Of a stretch of DNA of 15,227 nt, positions 7,091 to 13,489 are shown one piece after another; within the stretch, counting starts at the first letter, position 1, and the number at the start of each line of letters is the position of its first letter. Source of the DNA: CAYWMP01 sp964459445 (lineage in GTDB: Bacteria; Desulfobacterota; DSM-4660; Desulfatiglandales; HGW-15). The DNA lies in NCBI GenBank assembly GCA_964459445.1, contig CAYWMP010000148.1, forward strand, positions 1 to 15,227, in the 5' to 3' direction. A model generated the notes under the pieces. The model did no database searches and had not been told where the DNA came from. It saw only the letters and a program-made list of their open reading frames with translations. The position numbers and the translations under genes were made by a program.

Positions 7091-9151
7091 TTACCCGATC
7101 AGCAGGAGCGCGCCCACTGTGGGCAAGATTGGGGCGATAACCAAGGATACGACGGACATGAGCTTGATCAAAATATTCATAGCAGGTCCTGAGGTATCTT
7201 TGAATGGATCACCCACAGTGTCGCCGACCACGGCGGCCTTATGGTTGTCAGACCCTTTACCACCCATGTTGCCTTCTTCGATATATTTTTTAGCATTATC
7301 CCAGGCGCCGCCGCTGTTAGCCATAAAGAGTGCCAAAAAGGCACCCATGGCCGTTGCGCCCAACAACATGCCGCCAAGGGTTTCCTTTCCAAGGAGAAAT
7401 CCCACAGCAACCGGTGTCAGCACGGCAACGAGGCCAGGGCCGACCATCTTCCTGAGTGCGGAAGCCGTGGCAATGCTTACACAAGTCCCGGGGTCCGGTT
7501 TGGCCCCCTCTTTTCCTTCCAGCAGTCCGGGGATCTCCCTGAATTGTCTGCGGATTTCCTCAACAATACTGAAGGCGGCCTCCCCGACGGCGGTCATTGT
7601 CATCGCCGCGCAGATCATGGGCACAATACCCCCGATGAAGACGCCGATGACGACCATGGGATTCTTGATATCGATAACCGCCAAACCCGCAGCCTGGGTG
7701 AATGCAACGAAGAGTGCAAGTGCTGTCAAGGCTGCGGACCCGATGGCAAATCCCTTTCCGATGGCAGCGGTGGTATTACCCAAGGCGTCCAAGCCGTCCG
7801 TAATTTTTCTGGTTTCAGGTCCCAGGCCGGCCATCTCCGATATGCCGCCCGCGTTATCGGCGATCGGGCCGTAGGCGTCCACGGTCATCGTGGCGCCGAC
7901 CGTTGCGAGCATCCCGACTGCGGACAGGCCGATGCCGTAAATCCCGGCGGCCTTGAACCCAACAAATGTGGCCACGCAAATCCCCAAAATGGGGAGATAG
8001 GTGGATTGCATACCCACTGCCAAGCCTGCAATAATCACAGTAGCAGGACCCGTGGCGGTTTGTCCTGCGATGCGTCGAACCGGCGGTCCGGATGTGTAGT
8101 ATTCGGCCAACATACCGATGGCAATACCGCAGAGAAGGCCTGAAAGTATGGCCCAAAATGCACCCCAGGGCATCCCAACGGAACTTACAATAATGGCCGT
8201 GAGTACCGTGAAAACGCCGGCGGCCACAAAGGTGGTGTTCCTGAGAGCGCCCGCCGGATTTCCACCCTGAAAGATCTTGATCGAGAAGACGCCCACAAAG
8301 GAACTCAGCAGCCCGGCGATCACAATCAGGAGCGGCGTAGCCATGTACTTGAGTTTGATGGCGACCGGATCCAATCCCTTGAGTACCGGAAATTTATCTA
8401 AGAATTCGGGTGTAATGGCCAGAGTTGCGCCGATTGCAATGGTTGCAATGACGGACCCCACATAGGACTCAAAGATATCGGCGCCCATGCCGGCGATATC
8501 ACCCACGTTGTCACCCACGTTATCGGCTATCACGCCGGGGTTCCGCGGATCATCCTCGGGAATGCCTGCCTCTACTTTGCCGACCAGATCGGCGCCGACG
8601 TCAGCGGCTTTGGTATAGACCCCGCCTCCGACACGGGCAAAGAGGGCGATGGAACTGGCGCCCATGGCGAAACCATTGATGTACTTGGCGGTATCCGGGT
8701 TGTCACCAAAAATCAAAAACCAGACCCCGAGACCCAAAAGACCCAGGCTGGCTACCGCCAGTCCCATAACCGATCCGGAAAAGTAGGAGACGTTGAGCGC
8801 CTTAGCCTGCCCTTCCTTATTGGCCGCCTCGGCCGTTCGCGAGTTGCCTCTCGTGGCGGCGGTCATGCCCGAGAATCCTGCGAGCATGGAACAGAAGGCG
8901 CCCGTCACAAAGGCAACAGACGTTTGCCAGGAAATGCCTATAAGCAATAGGATAAAGACAATGGCAATAAAAATAACCAGAACAGAATATTCTCTCTTCA
9001 GAAAGGCCATTGCGCCCGTATGGATCATCTCCTCCAGTTCCTGCATGACCGGCGACCCATTGGGCTGCTTTTTCACGTAGCCATAGATCAGATAGGCGAT
9101 CACCAGGCCTAGGATCCCTAAGAAGGGCGCTAGAACAGTTAGTTGCTGCAT
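7091..9151 (-). CDS. hppA: Membrane ion-translocating pyrophosphatase, K+-dependent, probably Na+-pumping
   Basis: This integral membrane enzyme hydrolyses cytoplasmic PPi and pumps H+ and/or Na+ outwards. The 686-residue product is full length with about 16 hydrophobic helices. Substrate motifs are GGGVYTKAADVGADLVGK (175-192), DNVGDNVGDIAGMGAD (210-225) and, near the end, GDTVGDPFKDTSGP. Two diagnostic sites can be read. A462 and G465 in GNTTAAIGKG match the K+-dependent class, where K+-independent enzymes have lysine. E228 in FESYVG occupies the glutamate position of Na+-transporting enzymes such as that of Thermotoga, rather than the shifted glutamate of plant H+ pumps. A dual Na+/H+ type cannot be excluded. 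ATG 9151 is chosen because AAGGAGGT abuts the alternative ATG at 9160. Confidence 0.97.
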   Translation of the reverse strand: MQQLTVLAPFLGILGLVIAYLIYGYVKKQPNGSPVMQELEEMIHTGAMAFLKREYSVLVIFIAIVFILLLIGISWQTSVAFVTGAFCSMLAGFSGMTAATRGNSRTAEAANKEGQAKALNVSYFSGSVMGLAVASLGLLGLGVWFLIFGDNPDTAKYINGFAMGASSIALFARVGGGVYTKAADVGADLVGKVEAGIPEDDPRNPGVIADNVGDNVGDIAGMGADIFESYVGSVIATIAIGATLAITPEFLDKFPVLKGLDPVAIKLKYMATPLLIVIAGLLSSFVGVFSIKIFQGGNPAGALRNTTFVAAGVFTVLTAIIVSSVGMPWGAFWAILSGLLCGIAIGMLAEYYTSGPPVRRIAGQTATGPATVIIAGLAVGMQSTYLPILGICVATFVGFKAAGIYGIGLSAVGMLATVGATMTVDAYGPIADNAGGISEMAGLGPETRKITDGLDALGNTTAAIGKGFAIGSAALTALALFVAFTQAAGLAVIDIKNPMVVIGVFIGGIVPMICAAMTMTAVGEAAFSIVEEIRRQFREIPGLLEGKEGAKPDPGTCVSIATASALRKMVGPGLVAVLTPVAVGFLLGKETLGGMLLGATAMGAFLALFMANSGGAWDNAKKYIEEGNMGGKGSDNHKAAVVGDTVGDPFKDTSGPAMNILIKLMSVVSLVIAPILPTVGALLLIG

Positions 9152-9156
9152 CAGTT

Positions 9157-9741
9157 TCATACCTCCTTGTCTGCTAAATTTTGGCAATTGATGATATTCA
9201 TTGCCGAATCAACCCCATTGGAAATGAACAATTCACATGCCCTGACCCCCTCCTGGATTACCTCATTGATGATGGGCTTTTCATCAACATAAAAGGGGCT
9301 CAAGACATATTTTTCTATCGCCTCTCCTTTAAGAGGACGACCAATTCCGATCTTTAGACGCGGAAACTCGCTGGTACCCAAGTTCTGAATTGTGGACAAA
9401 ACTCCCTTGTGTCCCCCTGCACCACCTCCCCTGACCATTTTCAGCCCTCCAATCGGCAAATCGAGGTCATCGTGTATGACCAAAATGCTTTCAGGCTTAA
9501 TGTCATGGAATTCGATACAGGCCTTTATGGATATCCCACTGAGATTCATGAAGGTCATGGGGCGAAGAAGCACGATTCTTTCGCCCTGGAATCTCGTCTT
9601 TACATTGAATGACTCAAAACGCCGACCCGTTAGTCGAACCCCCAGTTTTCTGCACCATCGGTTAATCACCTTGAAACCCATGTTGTGACGGGTCTGAACG
9701 TATTTTTTGCCTGGATTACCAAGGCCCACAAATAAATACAC
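9157..9741 (-). CDS. pth: Peptidyl-tRNA hydrolase
   Basis: Pth cleaves the ester of peptidyl-tRNAs that fall off the ribosome and so recycles tRNA. From GTG 9741 the 194-residue product begins MYLFVGLGNPGKKY, the normal family start, with N9, catalytic H19 (TRHNMGF) and the aspartate-bearing VIHDDLDLPIG loop. The frame is open far upstream into rplY, but that part is the basic off-frame reading of the rplY acidic tail and is not protein. No ATG is available. TTG at 9774, just after the rplY stop, is an alternative (205 residues), and neither start has an ideal ribosome binding site, suggesting coupling to rplY. The stop lies between the hppA Shine-Dalgarno sequence and the hppA start. The rplY-pth pairing is common in bacteria. 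Confidence 0.95.
   Translation of the reverse strand: MYLFVGLGNPGKKYVQTRHNMGFKVINRWCRKLGVRLTGRRFESFNVKTRFQGERIVLLRPMTFMNLSGISIKACIEFHDIKPESILVIHDDLDLPIGGLKMVRGGGAGGHKGVLSTIQNLGTSEFPRLKIGIGRPLKGEAIEKYVLSPFYVDEKPIINEVIQEGVRACELFISNGVDSAMNIINCQNLADKEV
9161..9168 (-). promoter_or_regulatory. Strong ribosome binding site deciding the hppA start
   Basis: AAGGAGGT is almost fully complementary to the 16S 3' end. It directly touches the ATG at 9160, too close to use, but is 9 bases from the ATG at 9151, which is therefore preferred. The site lies inside the last codons of pth, so the two genes are closely coupled. Confidence 0.7.
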
Positions 9742-9778
9742 CTTTGAGGACTTGCGGTCACCCCCCTTTCGCAATATC

Positions 9779-10453
9779 TTAGGATTCTTCAGAGCTTTCC
9801 GCTTCTGCTTCGCCTTCTTCCGCCTCGGCCGCCCCTTCTTCACCTTCTTCGATTTCTTCCTCTTCTTCCGGCTCTTCTTCAACGACAACTGTCGGCGCTG
9901 CCACGACGGCCACGGTGAGGTGTTCCTCGTCCATAGACGTGATTCCTTCAGGGAGAGCAATATCGCTTATATGAAGAGAATCGCCGATATTTAATTCGGA
10001 TACATCAATCTCAAATGCCTCCACGAGTTTGTCTGGAAGACAGGATATCGACAATTGGCGCCTGATATGCTGGAGCACGCCGCCATCGGTCACGCCCTGG
10101 GGTATGCCCATAAGACGAATAGGAACATCGATTGTGACCTCTTGGTCCATTGAAATCTCATAAAAGTCAGCGTGCAGGTAGATGTCTTTGATGGGGTCCA
10201 CCTGAAGTTCCTTCAACATGACCGTTTTGGTATCACTTTCACCATTTGATTTGATTTGTAATCCAATGATGGTTTGTCCGCTGGATGTATTTTTCATGAG
10301 ACCTTGCATTTCCGCATAATCAACGGCCAACTTGATCGGAGCCGATTTGGGGCCGTAGAATACGGCCGGAATCTGATTATCCCTCCTTAGTTTTCTGGCT
10401 GCGCCTTTCCCTGTGATTTCTCTTTTATGCGCAGTGAGTGTATAATGCGCCAT
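9779..10453 (-). CDS. rplY: 50S ribosomal protein L25, general stress (CTC) form
   Basis: L25 binds 5S rRNA in the large subunit. The 224-residue product has the L25 domain (about 1-95, with HKREITGKGAARKLRR near the start) and the additional TL5/CTC beta domain (about 96-190), so it is the long form rather than the roughly 95-residue E. coli type. The last 33 residues are almost only E, G, A and S, an acidic tail common in this form. ATG 10453 follows AGGAGGAG with good spacing. A promoter and a leader of about 200 bases lie upstream, after the prs terminator, so rplY opens a new unit with pth, hppA and possibly carD. Confidence 0.96.
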   Translation of the reverse strand: MAHYTLTAHKREITGKGAARKLRRDNQIPAVFYGPKSAPIKLAVDYAEMQGLMKNTSSGQTIIGLQIKSNGESDTKTVMLKELQVDPIKDIYLHADFYEISMDQEVTIDVPIRLMGIPQGVTDGGVLQHIRRQLSISCLPDKLVEAFEIDVSELNIGDSLHISDIALPEGITSMDEEHLTVAVVAAPTVVVEEEPEEEEEIEEGEEGAAEAEEGEAEAESSEES

Positions 10454-10465
10454 TTGCTCCTCCTG

Positions 10466-10490
10466 CCAAGAGGCTTAACAAAACCTCTGG
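10466..10490 (-). promoter_or_regulatory. Small hairpin just upstream of the rplY ribosome binding site
   Basis: CCAGAGG and CCTCTTGG on the minus strand can pair (seven pairs with one bulged T) around a 10-base loop, ending a few bases before the AGGAGGAG site. Such a position could modulate initiation, for example by L25 feedback, but this is only inference. Confidence 0.25.
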
Positions 10491-10665
10491 AATTCGTTGG
10501 TTTATTTCTGCCCCCCCATCCTAAGACTGTACACAGATCCTGCGATGCTTGGAATGGTTCCGGGCTTGCTTTAAAATTGAATTCCTATGTATTCTTAATA
10601 AGTTATTCTCGTCCGATTGAACCCGATGACGATCAAAGTTCGTTATCAGAGTACAAAAGGATATT

Positions 10666-10694
10666 TTTATAGCATATTACGAAATTTTTCACAA
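10666..10694 (-). promoter_or_regulatory. Candidate sigma-70 promoter for rplY-pth-hppA
   Basis: On the minus strand TTGTGA (10689-10694), a 17-base spacer and TATAAA (10666-10671) with a TGC extended -10 form a good promoter. It begins just after the T-run of the prs terminator. Initiation near 10659 would give a leader of about 205 bases for rplY. Confidence 0.5.
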
Positions 10695-10697
10695 ACC

Positions 10698-10734
10698 ATA
10701 AAAAGAAGAACGCCCAAATCCATTTGGGCGTTCT
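10698..10734 (-). terminator. Rho-independent terminator of prs
   Basis: On the minus strand a perfect 12-pair stem (AGAACGCCCAAA with TTTGGGCGTTCT, 10734-10707) with a four-base loop is followed by TCTTTTTA. The plus strand has no T-run on its side, so it acts on the leftward transcript. It lies 50 bases after the prs stop. Confidence 0.9.
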
Positions 10735-10783
10735 CTGAATTTGCCTCAACTAGTTAATTTTCATTTATAAATATACACTAAAG

Positions 10784-11713
10784 TTAAACAAACAGGGTGC
10801 TCACCGAGTAGGATGTATAGATTCGCTTTATCGTCTCGCCGAGCAATTCTGCAACAGATAGCGCTGTGACTTTCCGGCAATTGATTGCGTTATCGTTGAG
10901 AGGTATTGTGTTGGTCACCACGAGTTGATCGATAGGGGAATCCTCTATCCTGCCGATGGCCGGACCCGAAAGGATTGGATGGGTACAGCATGCATAGACA
11001 TTCAGCGAACCCCGTAATTTGAGCGCTTCAGCAGCCTGTGTTAATGTTCCGGCGGTATCGACCATATCGTCCAGAATGACGGCTGTTTTTCCTTTAACTT
11101 CACCGATGATATTCATGGCTTCTGCCACATTCGGTGCATCCCGTCTTTTATCGATTATAGCCAGGGATGCCTCGAGGCGCTTCGCAAAGGCCCTGGCTCG
11201 TTCCACACCACCGGCATCGGGTGAGACGATCACCAGATTATTTTCAAAATGGCTTCGGATATGTTTCAGCAGGAGTGGTGCAGCGAATATATTATCCACC
11301 GGAATGTTGAAATAACCCTGGATTTGTCCCGCGTGCAAATCCATTGATATCACCCTATTGGCACCTGCAGTGGTGATGAGATCGGCAACCAGCTTGGCCG
11401 TGATAGGGACCCTCGGTTTTACTTTTCGATCCTGCCTGCCGTAGCCGTAATAGGGAATTACAGCTGTAATCGTTTTTGCTGAAGCCCGTCTTAAGGCATC
11501 TATGATGATGAGCAATTGCATCAAATTGTCATTCACGGGCGGACACGTGGATTGGATGACAAAGACCTCCATATTCCTAACATTCTCCCGAATTTCAATT
11601 TGGGTCTCGCCATCGCTAAAGTTTGTGGCAGTAATCTTGCTGGGACTGATAGCCAGGTATTTGCAAACTTCCTCTGTGAGAGTCGGGTTTGAGGTACCAC
11701 TAAATAATTTCAT
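10784..11713 (-). CDS. prs: Ribose-phosphate pyrophosphokinase (PRPP synthetase, class I)
   Basis: The enzyme transfers pyrophosphate from ATP to ribose 5-phosphate, giving PRPP for nucleotides, histidine, tryptophan and NAD. The 309-residue product is of normal length. Visible motifs are FSDGE (32-36), the ATP-site stretch YYGYGRQDRK (88-97), SMDLHAGQIQGYF (123-135) with H127, the flexible-loop DKRR (188-191) and the PRPP loop VILDDMVDTAGT (212-223). The start is ATG 11713 behind an AAAGAGGCGG sequence. The gene lies about 90 bases downstream of tRNA-Gln and ends before a strong terminator. In many bacteria prs follows ispE, as here with only the tRNA between them. Confidence 0.98.
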   Translation of the reverse strand: MKLFSGTSNPTLTEEVCKYLAISPSKITATNFSDGETQIEIRENVRNMEVFVIQSTCPPVNDNLMQLLIIIDALRRASAKTITAVIPYYGYGRQDRKVKPRVPITAKLVADLITTAGANRVISMDLHAGQIQGYFNIPVDNIFAAPLLLKHIRSHFENNLVIVSPDAGGVERARAFAKRLEASLAIIDKRRDAPNVAEAMNIIGEVKGKTAVILDDMVDTAGTLTQAAEALKLRGSLNVYACCTHPILSGPAIGRIEDSPIDQLVVTNTIPLNDNAINCRKVTALSVAELLGETIKRIYTSYSVSTLFV

Positions 11714-11734
11714 GCGTCCGCCTCTTTCTTGAAA

Positions 11735-11787
11735 GGTTCAAAGGTTCCGCTTTGATAATCCTTCTTTGTGCCTTTGTGTTTTGGTGG
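11735..11787. repeat. Short interspersed-type repeats between tRNA-Gln and prs
   Basis: The spacer holds GGTTCAAAGGTTC (11735-11747), related to the GGTTCAGA copies near 13255 and to the GAACCTTTGAACTTTGAACC copy near 13469. It also holds an imperfect CTTTGTGCCTTTGTGTTTTGG run (11764-11784). They look like low-complexity intergenic repeats rather than gene or operator sequences. Confidence 0.4.
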
Positions 11788-11805
11788 CGAAAATCCTCAA
11801 AAATA

Positions 11806-11880
11806 TGGCTGGGGTGGGAGGATTCGAACCTCCGAATGCGGGCTCCAAAGGCCCGTGCCTTACCGCTTGGCGACACCCCA
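11806..11880 (-). tRNA. tRNA-Gln (anticodon TTG)
   Basis: The full cloverleaf can be drawn. The acceptor stem TGGGGTG pairs perfectly with CACCCCA. The D-arm has GCC/GGC, and the anticodon stem CGGGC/GCCCG carries loop CTTTGGA with anticodon TTG. The T-arm is GGAGG-TTCGAAT-CCTCC. Discriminator G (11809) and an encoded CCA (11808-11806) end the molecule, which is 75 bases including CCA. UUG reads CAA and, by wobble, CAG. It lies between ispE and prs on the same strand and may be cut out of their shared transcript, as no clear promoter is seen directly upstream. Confidence 0.97.
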
Positions 11881-11883
11881 ATA

Positions 11884-11970
11884 TGATAGCTCATAGCTCC
11901 AAGCTGATAGCTCGTAGCATGTAGGAACATTTTTACATTATCATCAACTTACAGCTGTGAGCTATCAGCT
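11884..11970. repeat. AGCTGATAGCTC direct and inverted repeats at the ispE 3' end
   Basis: TGATAGCTCATAGC (11884-11897) recurs as TGATAGCTCGTAGC (11905-11918), a 21-base period. AGCTGATAGCTC (11902-11913) is exactly inverted as GAGCTATCAGCT (11959-11970), separated by 45 bases, and the pairing continues imperfectly. The inverted copy contains the outer bases of the ispE stop codon. It may fold in RNA between ispE and the tRNA. Confidence 0.7.
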
Positions 11971-12823
11971 AATCCCTATGCCAATCTGCGGCTACGAAGA
12001 CCTCTCCCACCTTCTGGGAGACCATATAGTCTTTTGCTGAATTGGCTTGGTCTAAGGATGGAAATAGGCCAAATACGCTTGGACCGCTCCCGGTCATTAG
12101 TGCCCCATCAGCCCCCGCGCGCAACAGGCCCTCTTTTATGGCACCGATAATTGGAAAGCTCGAAGAAGAAACCTTTTCAAGGTCGTTCTCAAGGATCGGG
12201 GGTATGCTCAGGGGATGTTTTTTCAGCCATTTTTTTATATATTCGTACTCCTTTGTTGTCAACTCCGATTTGAGATTCCCATAGACCCACGCCGTTGATA
12301 TGCTGATGGGGGGTTTTACTATAACATACCAAAATTGCGGCCAATTTTCCAAGGGTTCCAGGATTTCGCCAATGCCGGTAGCCAAACAGGGCCTGCCATA
12401 AAGGAAAAAGGGAACATCGGCTCCAAGCCCTGCCCCGATCTCATGAAGCTCATTGAAAGACAATGGGCCTGACCACATGTCATTCAGGGTAAACAATATT
12501 GCAGCCGCATTGCTGCTGCCTCCCCCCATTCCCGCAGAAACCGGAATTCTTTTTATTAGTCTGATGGAAATGCCTTCCGAAATTCCCGTCTTTTTGAAAA
12601 AGGCCTTTGCGGCTTGATGAACGAGATTGCTTTCATCATTGGGTACGTCCAGTCCAATGCATGAAGTCCTTATTCCTTTTGCGCCGGATTCCAGTTCCAA
12701 CTGATCGCATAGATCAACGGGCACCATGATTGACACAAGATCATGGTACCCGTCTGCTCGTTTGCCGATCACCTTTAGGCGAATATTCAGTTTGGCGGGG
12801 GCGTTGGTCCGATAAATGGACAC
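11969..12823 (-). CDS. ispE: 4-diphosphocytidyl-2-C-methyl-D-erythritol kinase
   Basis: IspE phosphorylates CDP-methylerythritol with ATP, the fourth step of the non-mevalonate isoprenoid pathway. The 284-residue product is a GHMP kinase: NAPAKLNIRLKVIGKRADGYH (7-27) contains catalytic K11, the ATP-binding glycine loop is PVSAGMGGGSSNAAA (94-108), catalytic D136 lies in GADVPFF, and the C-terminal GHMP motif is MTGSGPSVFG. Translation starts at GTG 12823, two bases after the DUF1844 stop, with GGAG inside the end of that gene, so the genes are coupled. The TAG stop is the first triplet of a repeat unit, so the C-terminus (ADWHRD) may have been set by its insertion. Confidence 0.96.
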   Translation of the reverse strand: MSIYRTNAPAKLNIRLKVIGKRADGYHDLVSIMVPVDLCDQLELESGAKGIRTSCIGLDVPNDESNLVHQAAKAFFKKTGISEGISIRLIKRIPVSAGMGGGSSNAAAILFTLNDMWSGPLSFNELHEIGAGLGADVPFFLYGRPCLATGIGEILEPLENWPQFWYVIVKPPISISTAWVYGNLKSELTTKEYEYIKKWLKKHPLSIPPILENDLEKVSSSSFPIIGAIKEGLLRAGADGALMTGSGPSVFGLFPSLDQANSAKDYMVSQKVGEVFVAADWHRD

Positions 12824-12824
12824 C

Positions 12825-13235
12825 CTACTCCGCTGCCTTCACATACCGCCATCTCATGTCCGTCAGAATGGCATCCAGAAATTTCTGTTCCTCTTCCGTG
12901 AGATTGCCCTCAGTTTTTTCTTTCAGCATAGCGATGATATCGATCGAATGTTTGGCCACTGCAAGATCCTTTGTCGTCTGTCCCGTATTTGGATCTGCGA
13001 TTTCTCCGAGGTGGACCAAAGCAGAGGAGCTGAGGCTCATGATAAGGGAGTTGAAATTGACTTCCGGTAGGGGCGGTACTTCGGTTTGTTCTCCGCCTTC
13101 ACTCTCCATCCCGGGCGCTTCCACGGGCTCCGGCTCTTTTTTCTCTAGAATTTCTCCGCTTTCATCCTTTAACTCCCCTTCCTCGTCGAAGGACCGTCTG
13201 TCTTTTATGATGAATCCCTTTTCTTCTTCAGTCAT
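12825..13235 (-). CDS. DUF1844 family protein of unknown function
   Basis: The 136-residue product has a charged, probably disordered N-terminal third rich in E, K and P (about 1-58) and a helical domain (about 60-136). That domain contains VNFNSLIMSLSSSALVHLGEI, the hallmark of DUF1844, then AKHSIDIIAMLKEKTEGNLTEEE. The function is unknown. No signal peptide or membrane helix is visible, though the SLSSSALVHLG helix is amphipathic and could bind a partner. ATG 13235 follows AAGGAG with 8-base spacing. The gene is two bases upstream of ispE and appears to share its transcript; serA lies further upstream beyond a repeat-filled spacer. Confidence 0.9.
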   Translation of the reverse strand: MTEEEKGFIIKDRRSFDEEGELKDESGEILEKKEPEPVEAPGMESEGGEQTEVPPLPEVNFNSLIMSLSSSALVHLGEIADPNTGQTTKDLAVAKHSIDIIAMLKEKTEGNLTEEEQKFLDAILTDMRWRYVKAAE

Positions 13236-13254
13236 GGCGATACTCCTTAATAAA

Positions 13255-13309
13255 GGTTCAGAGGTTCAGAGGTTCAGAGGTTCTGGGTTCTGGGTTCTGG
13301 GTTAAGAGG
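13255..13309. repeat. Tandem GGTTCAGA / GGTTCTG repeat
   Basis: Three exact copies of GGTTCAGA (13255-13278) are followed by three exact copies of GGTTCTG (13279-13299) and a degenerate GGTTAAGAGG. The change of unit length from 8 to 7 suggests slippage. It begins about 20 bases upstream of the DUF1844 start on the transcribed strand. Confidence 0.85.
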
Positions 13310-13323
13310 TTGTTTTCAAAGAT

Positions 13324-13447
13324 GAACGTCGAATATCCAACGTCGAATGAAAACAAACATCCAATACCGAATACTCAAGCCTCCAGGTCTTAGGTCTGTT
13401 TCTTCATCCCTTCCCCTTCGACATTCGATGTTGGACGTTCGATGTTC
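13324..13447. repeat. Imperfect 26-base inverted repeat in the serA-DUF1844 spacer
   Basis: The left arm 13324-13349 (GAACGTCGAATATCCAACGT then CGAATG) matches the reverse complement of the right arm 13422-13447 at 22 of 26 positions. All four differences are transitions, some of which keep G-U pairing. The arms are 72 bases apart. Eight Ts follow the right arm on the plus strand. It may be two copies of an interspersed unit in opposite orientation. Confidence 0.75.
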
Positions 13448-13466
13448 TTTTTTTTCAGTAAACCCC

Positions 13467-13489
13467 TGAACCTTTGAACTTTGAACCAT
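13467..13489. repeat. GAACCTTTGAAC-type repeat abutting the serA stop
   Basis: GAACCTTTGAACTTTGAACC is the inverted form of the GGTTCAGA and GGTTCAAAGG units found at 13255 and 11735. Read with serA, the repeat family begins directly at the stop codon (GGTTGAATGGTTCAAAG), so the serA 3' end and the repeat meet or overlap. Confidence 0.55.

Noticed and set aside
7053..8143. Two long plus-strand open frames (273 and 300 codons) opposite hppA
   Set aside because: They are antisense shadows of a certain, highly conserved gene. Their translations are low complexity (S, P, A or H, G, C rich) with no domain and no ribosome binding site.
9742..9960. 73-codon basic N-terminal extension of Pth (KKSRKKRKKSKKVKK)
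   Set aside because: It is the off-frame reading of the GAA/GAG-rich end of rplY, and no Pth needs it; the protein aligns from MYLFVGLGNPG.
11700..11930. 76-codon minus-strand frame across the tRNA
   Set aside because: The frame is the translated tRNA-Gln gene (GVSPSGKARAFG) and has no other support.
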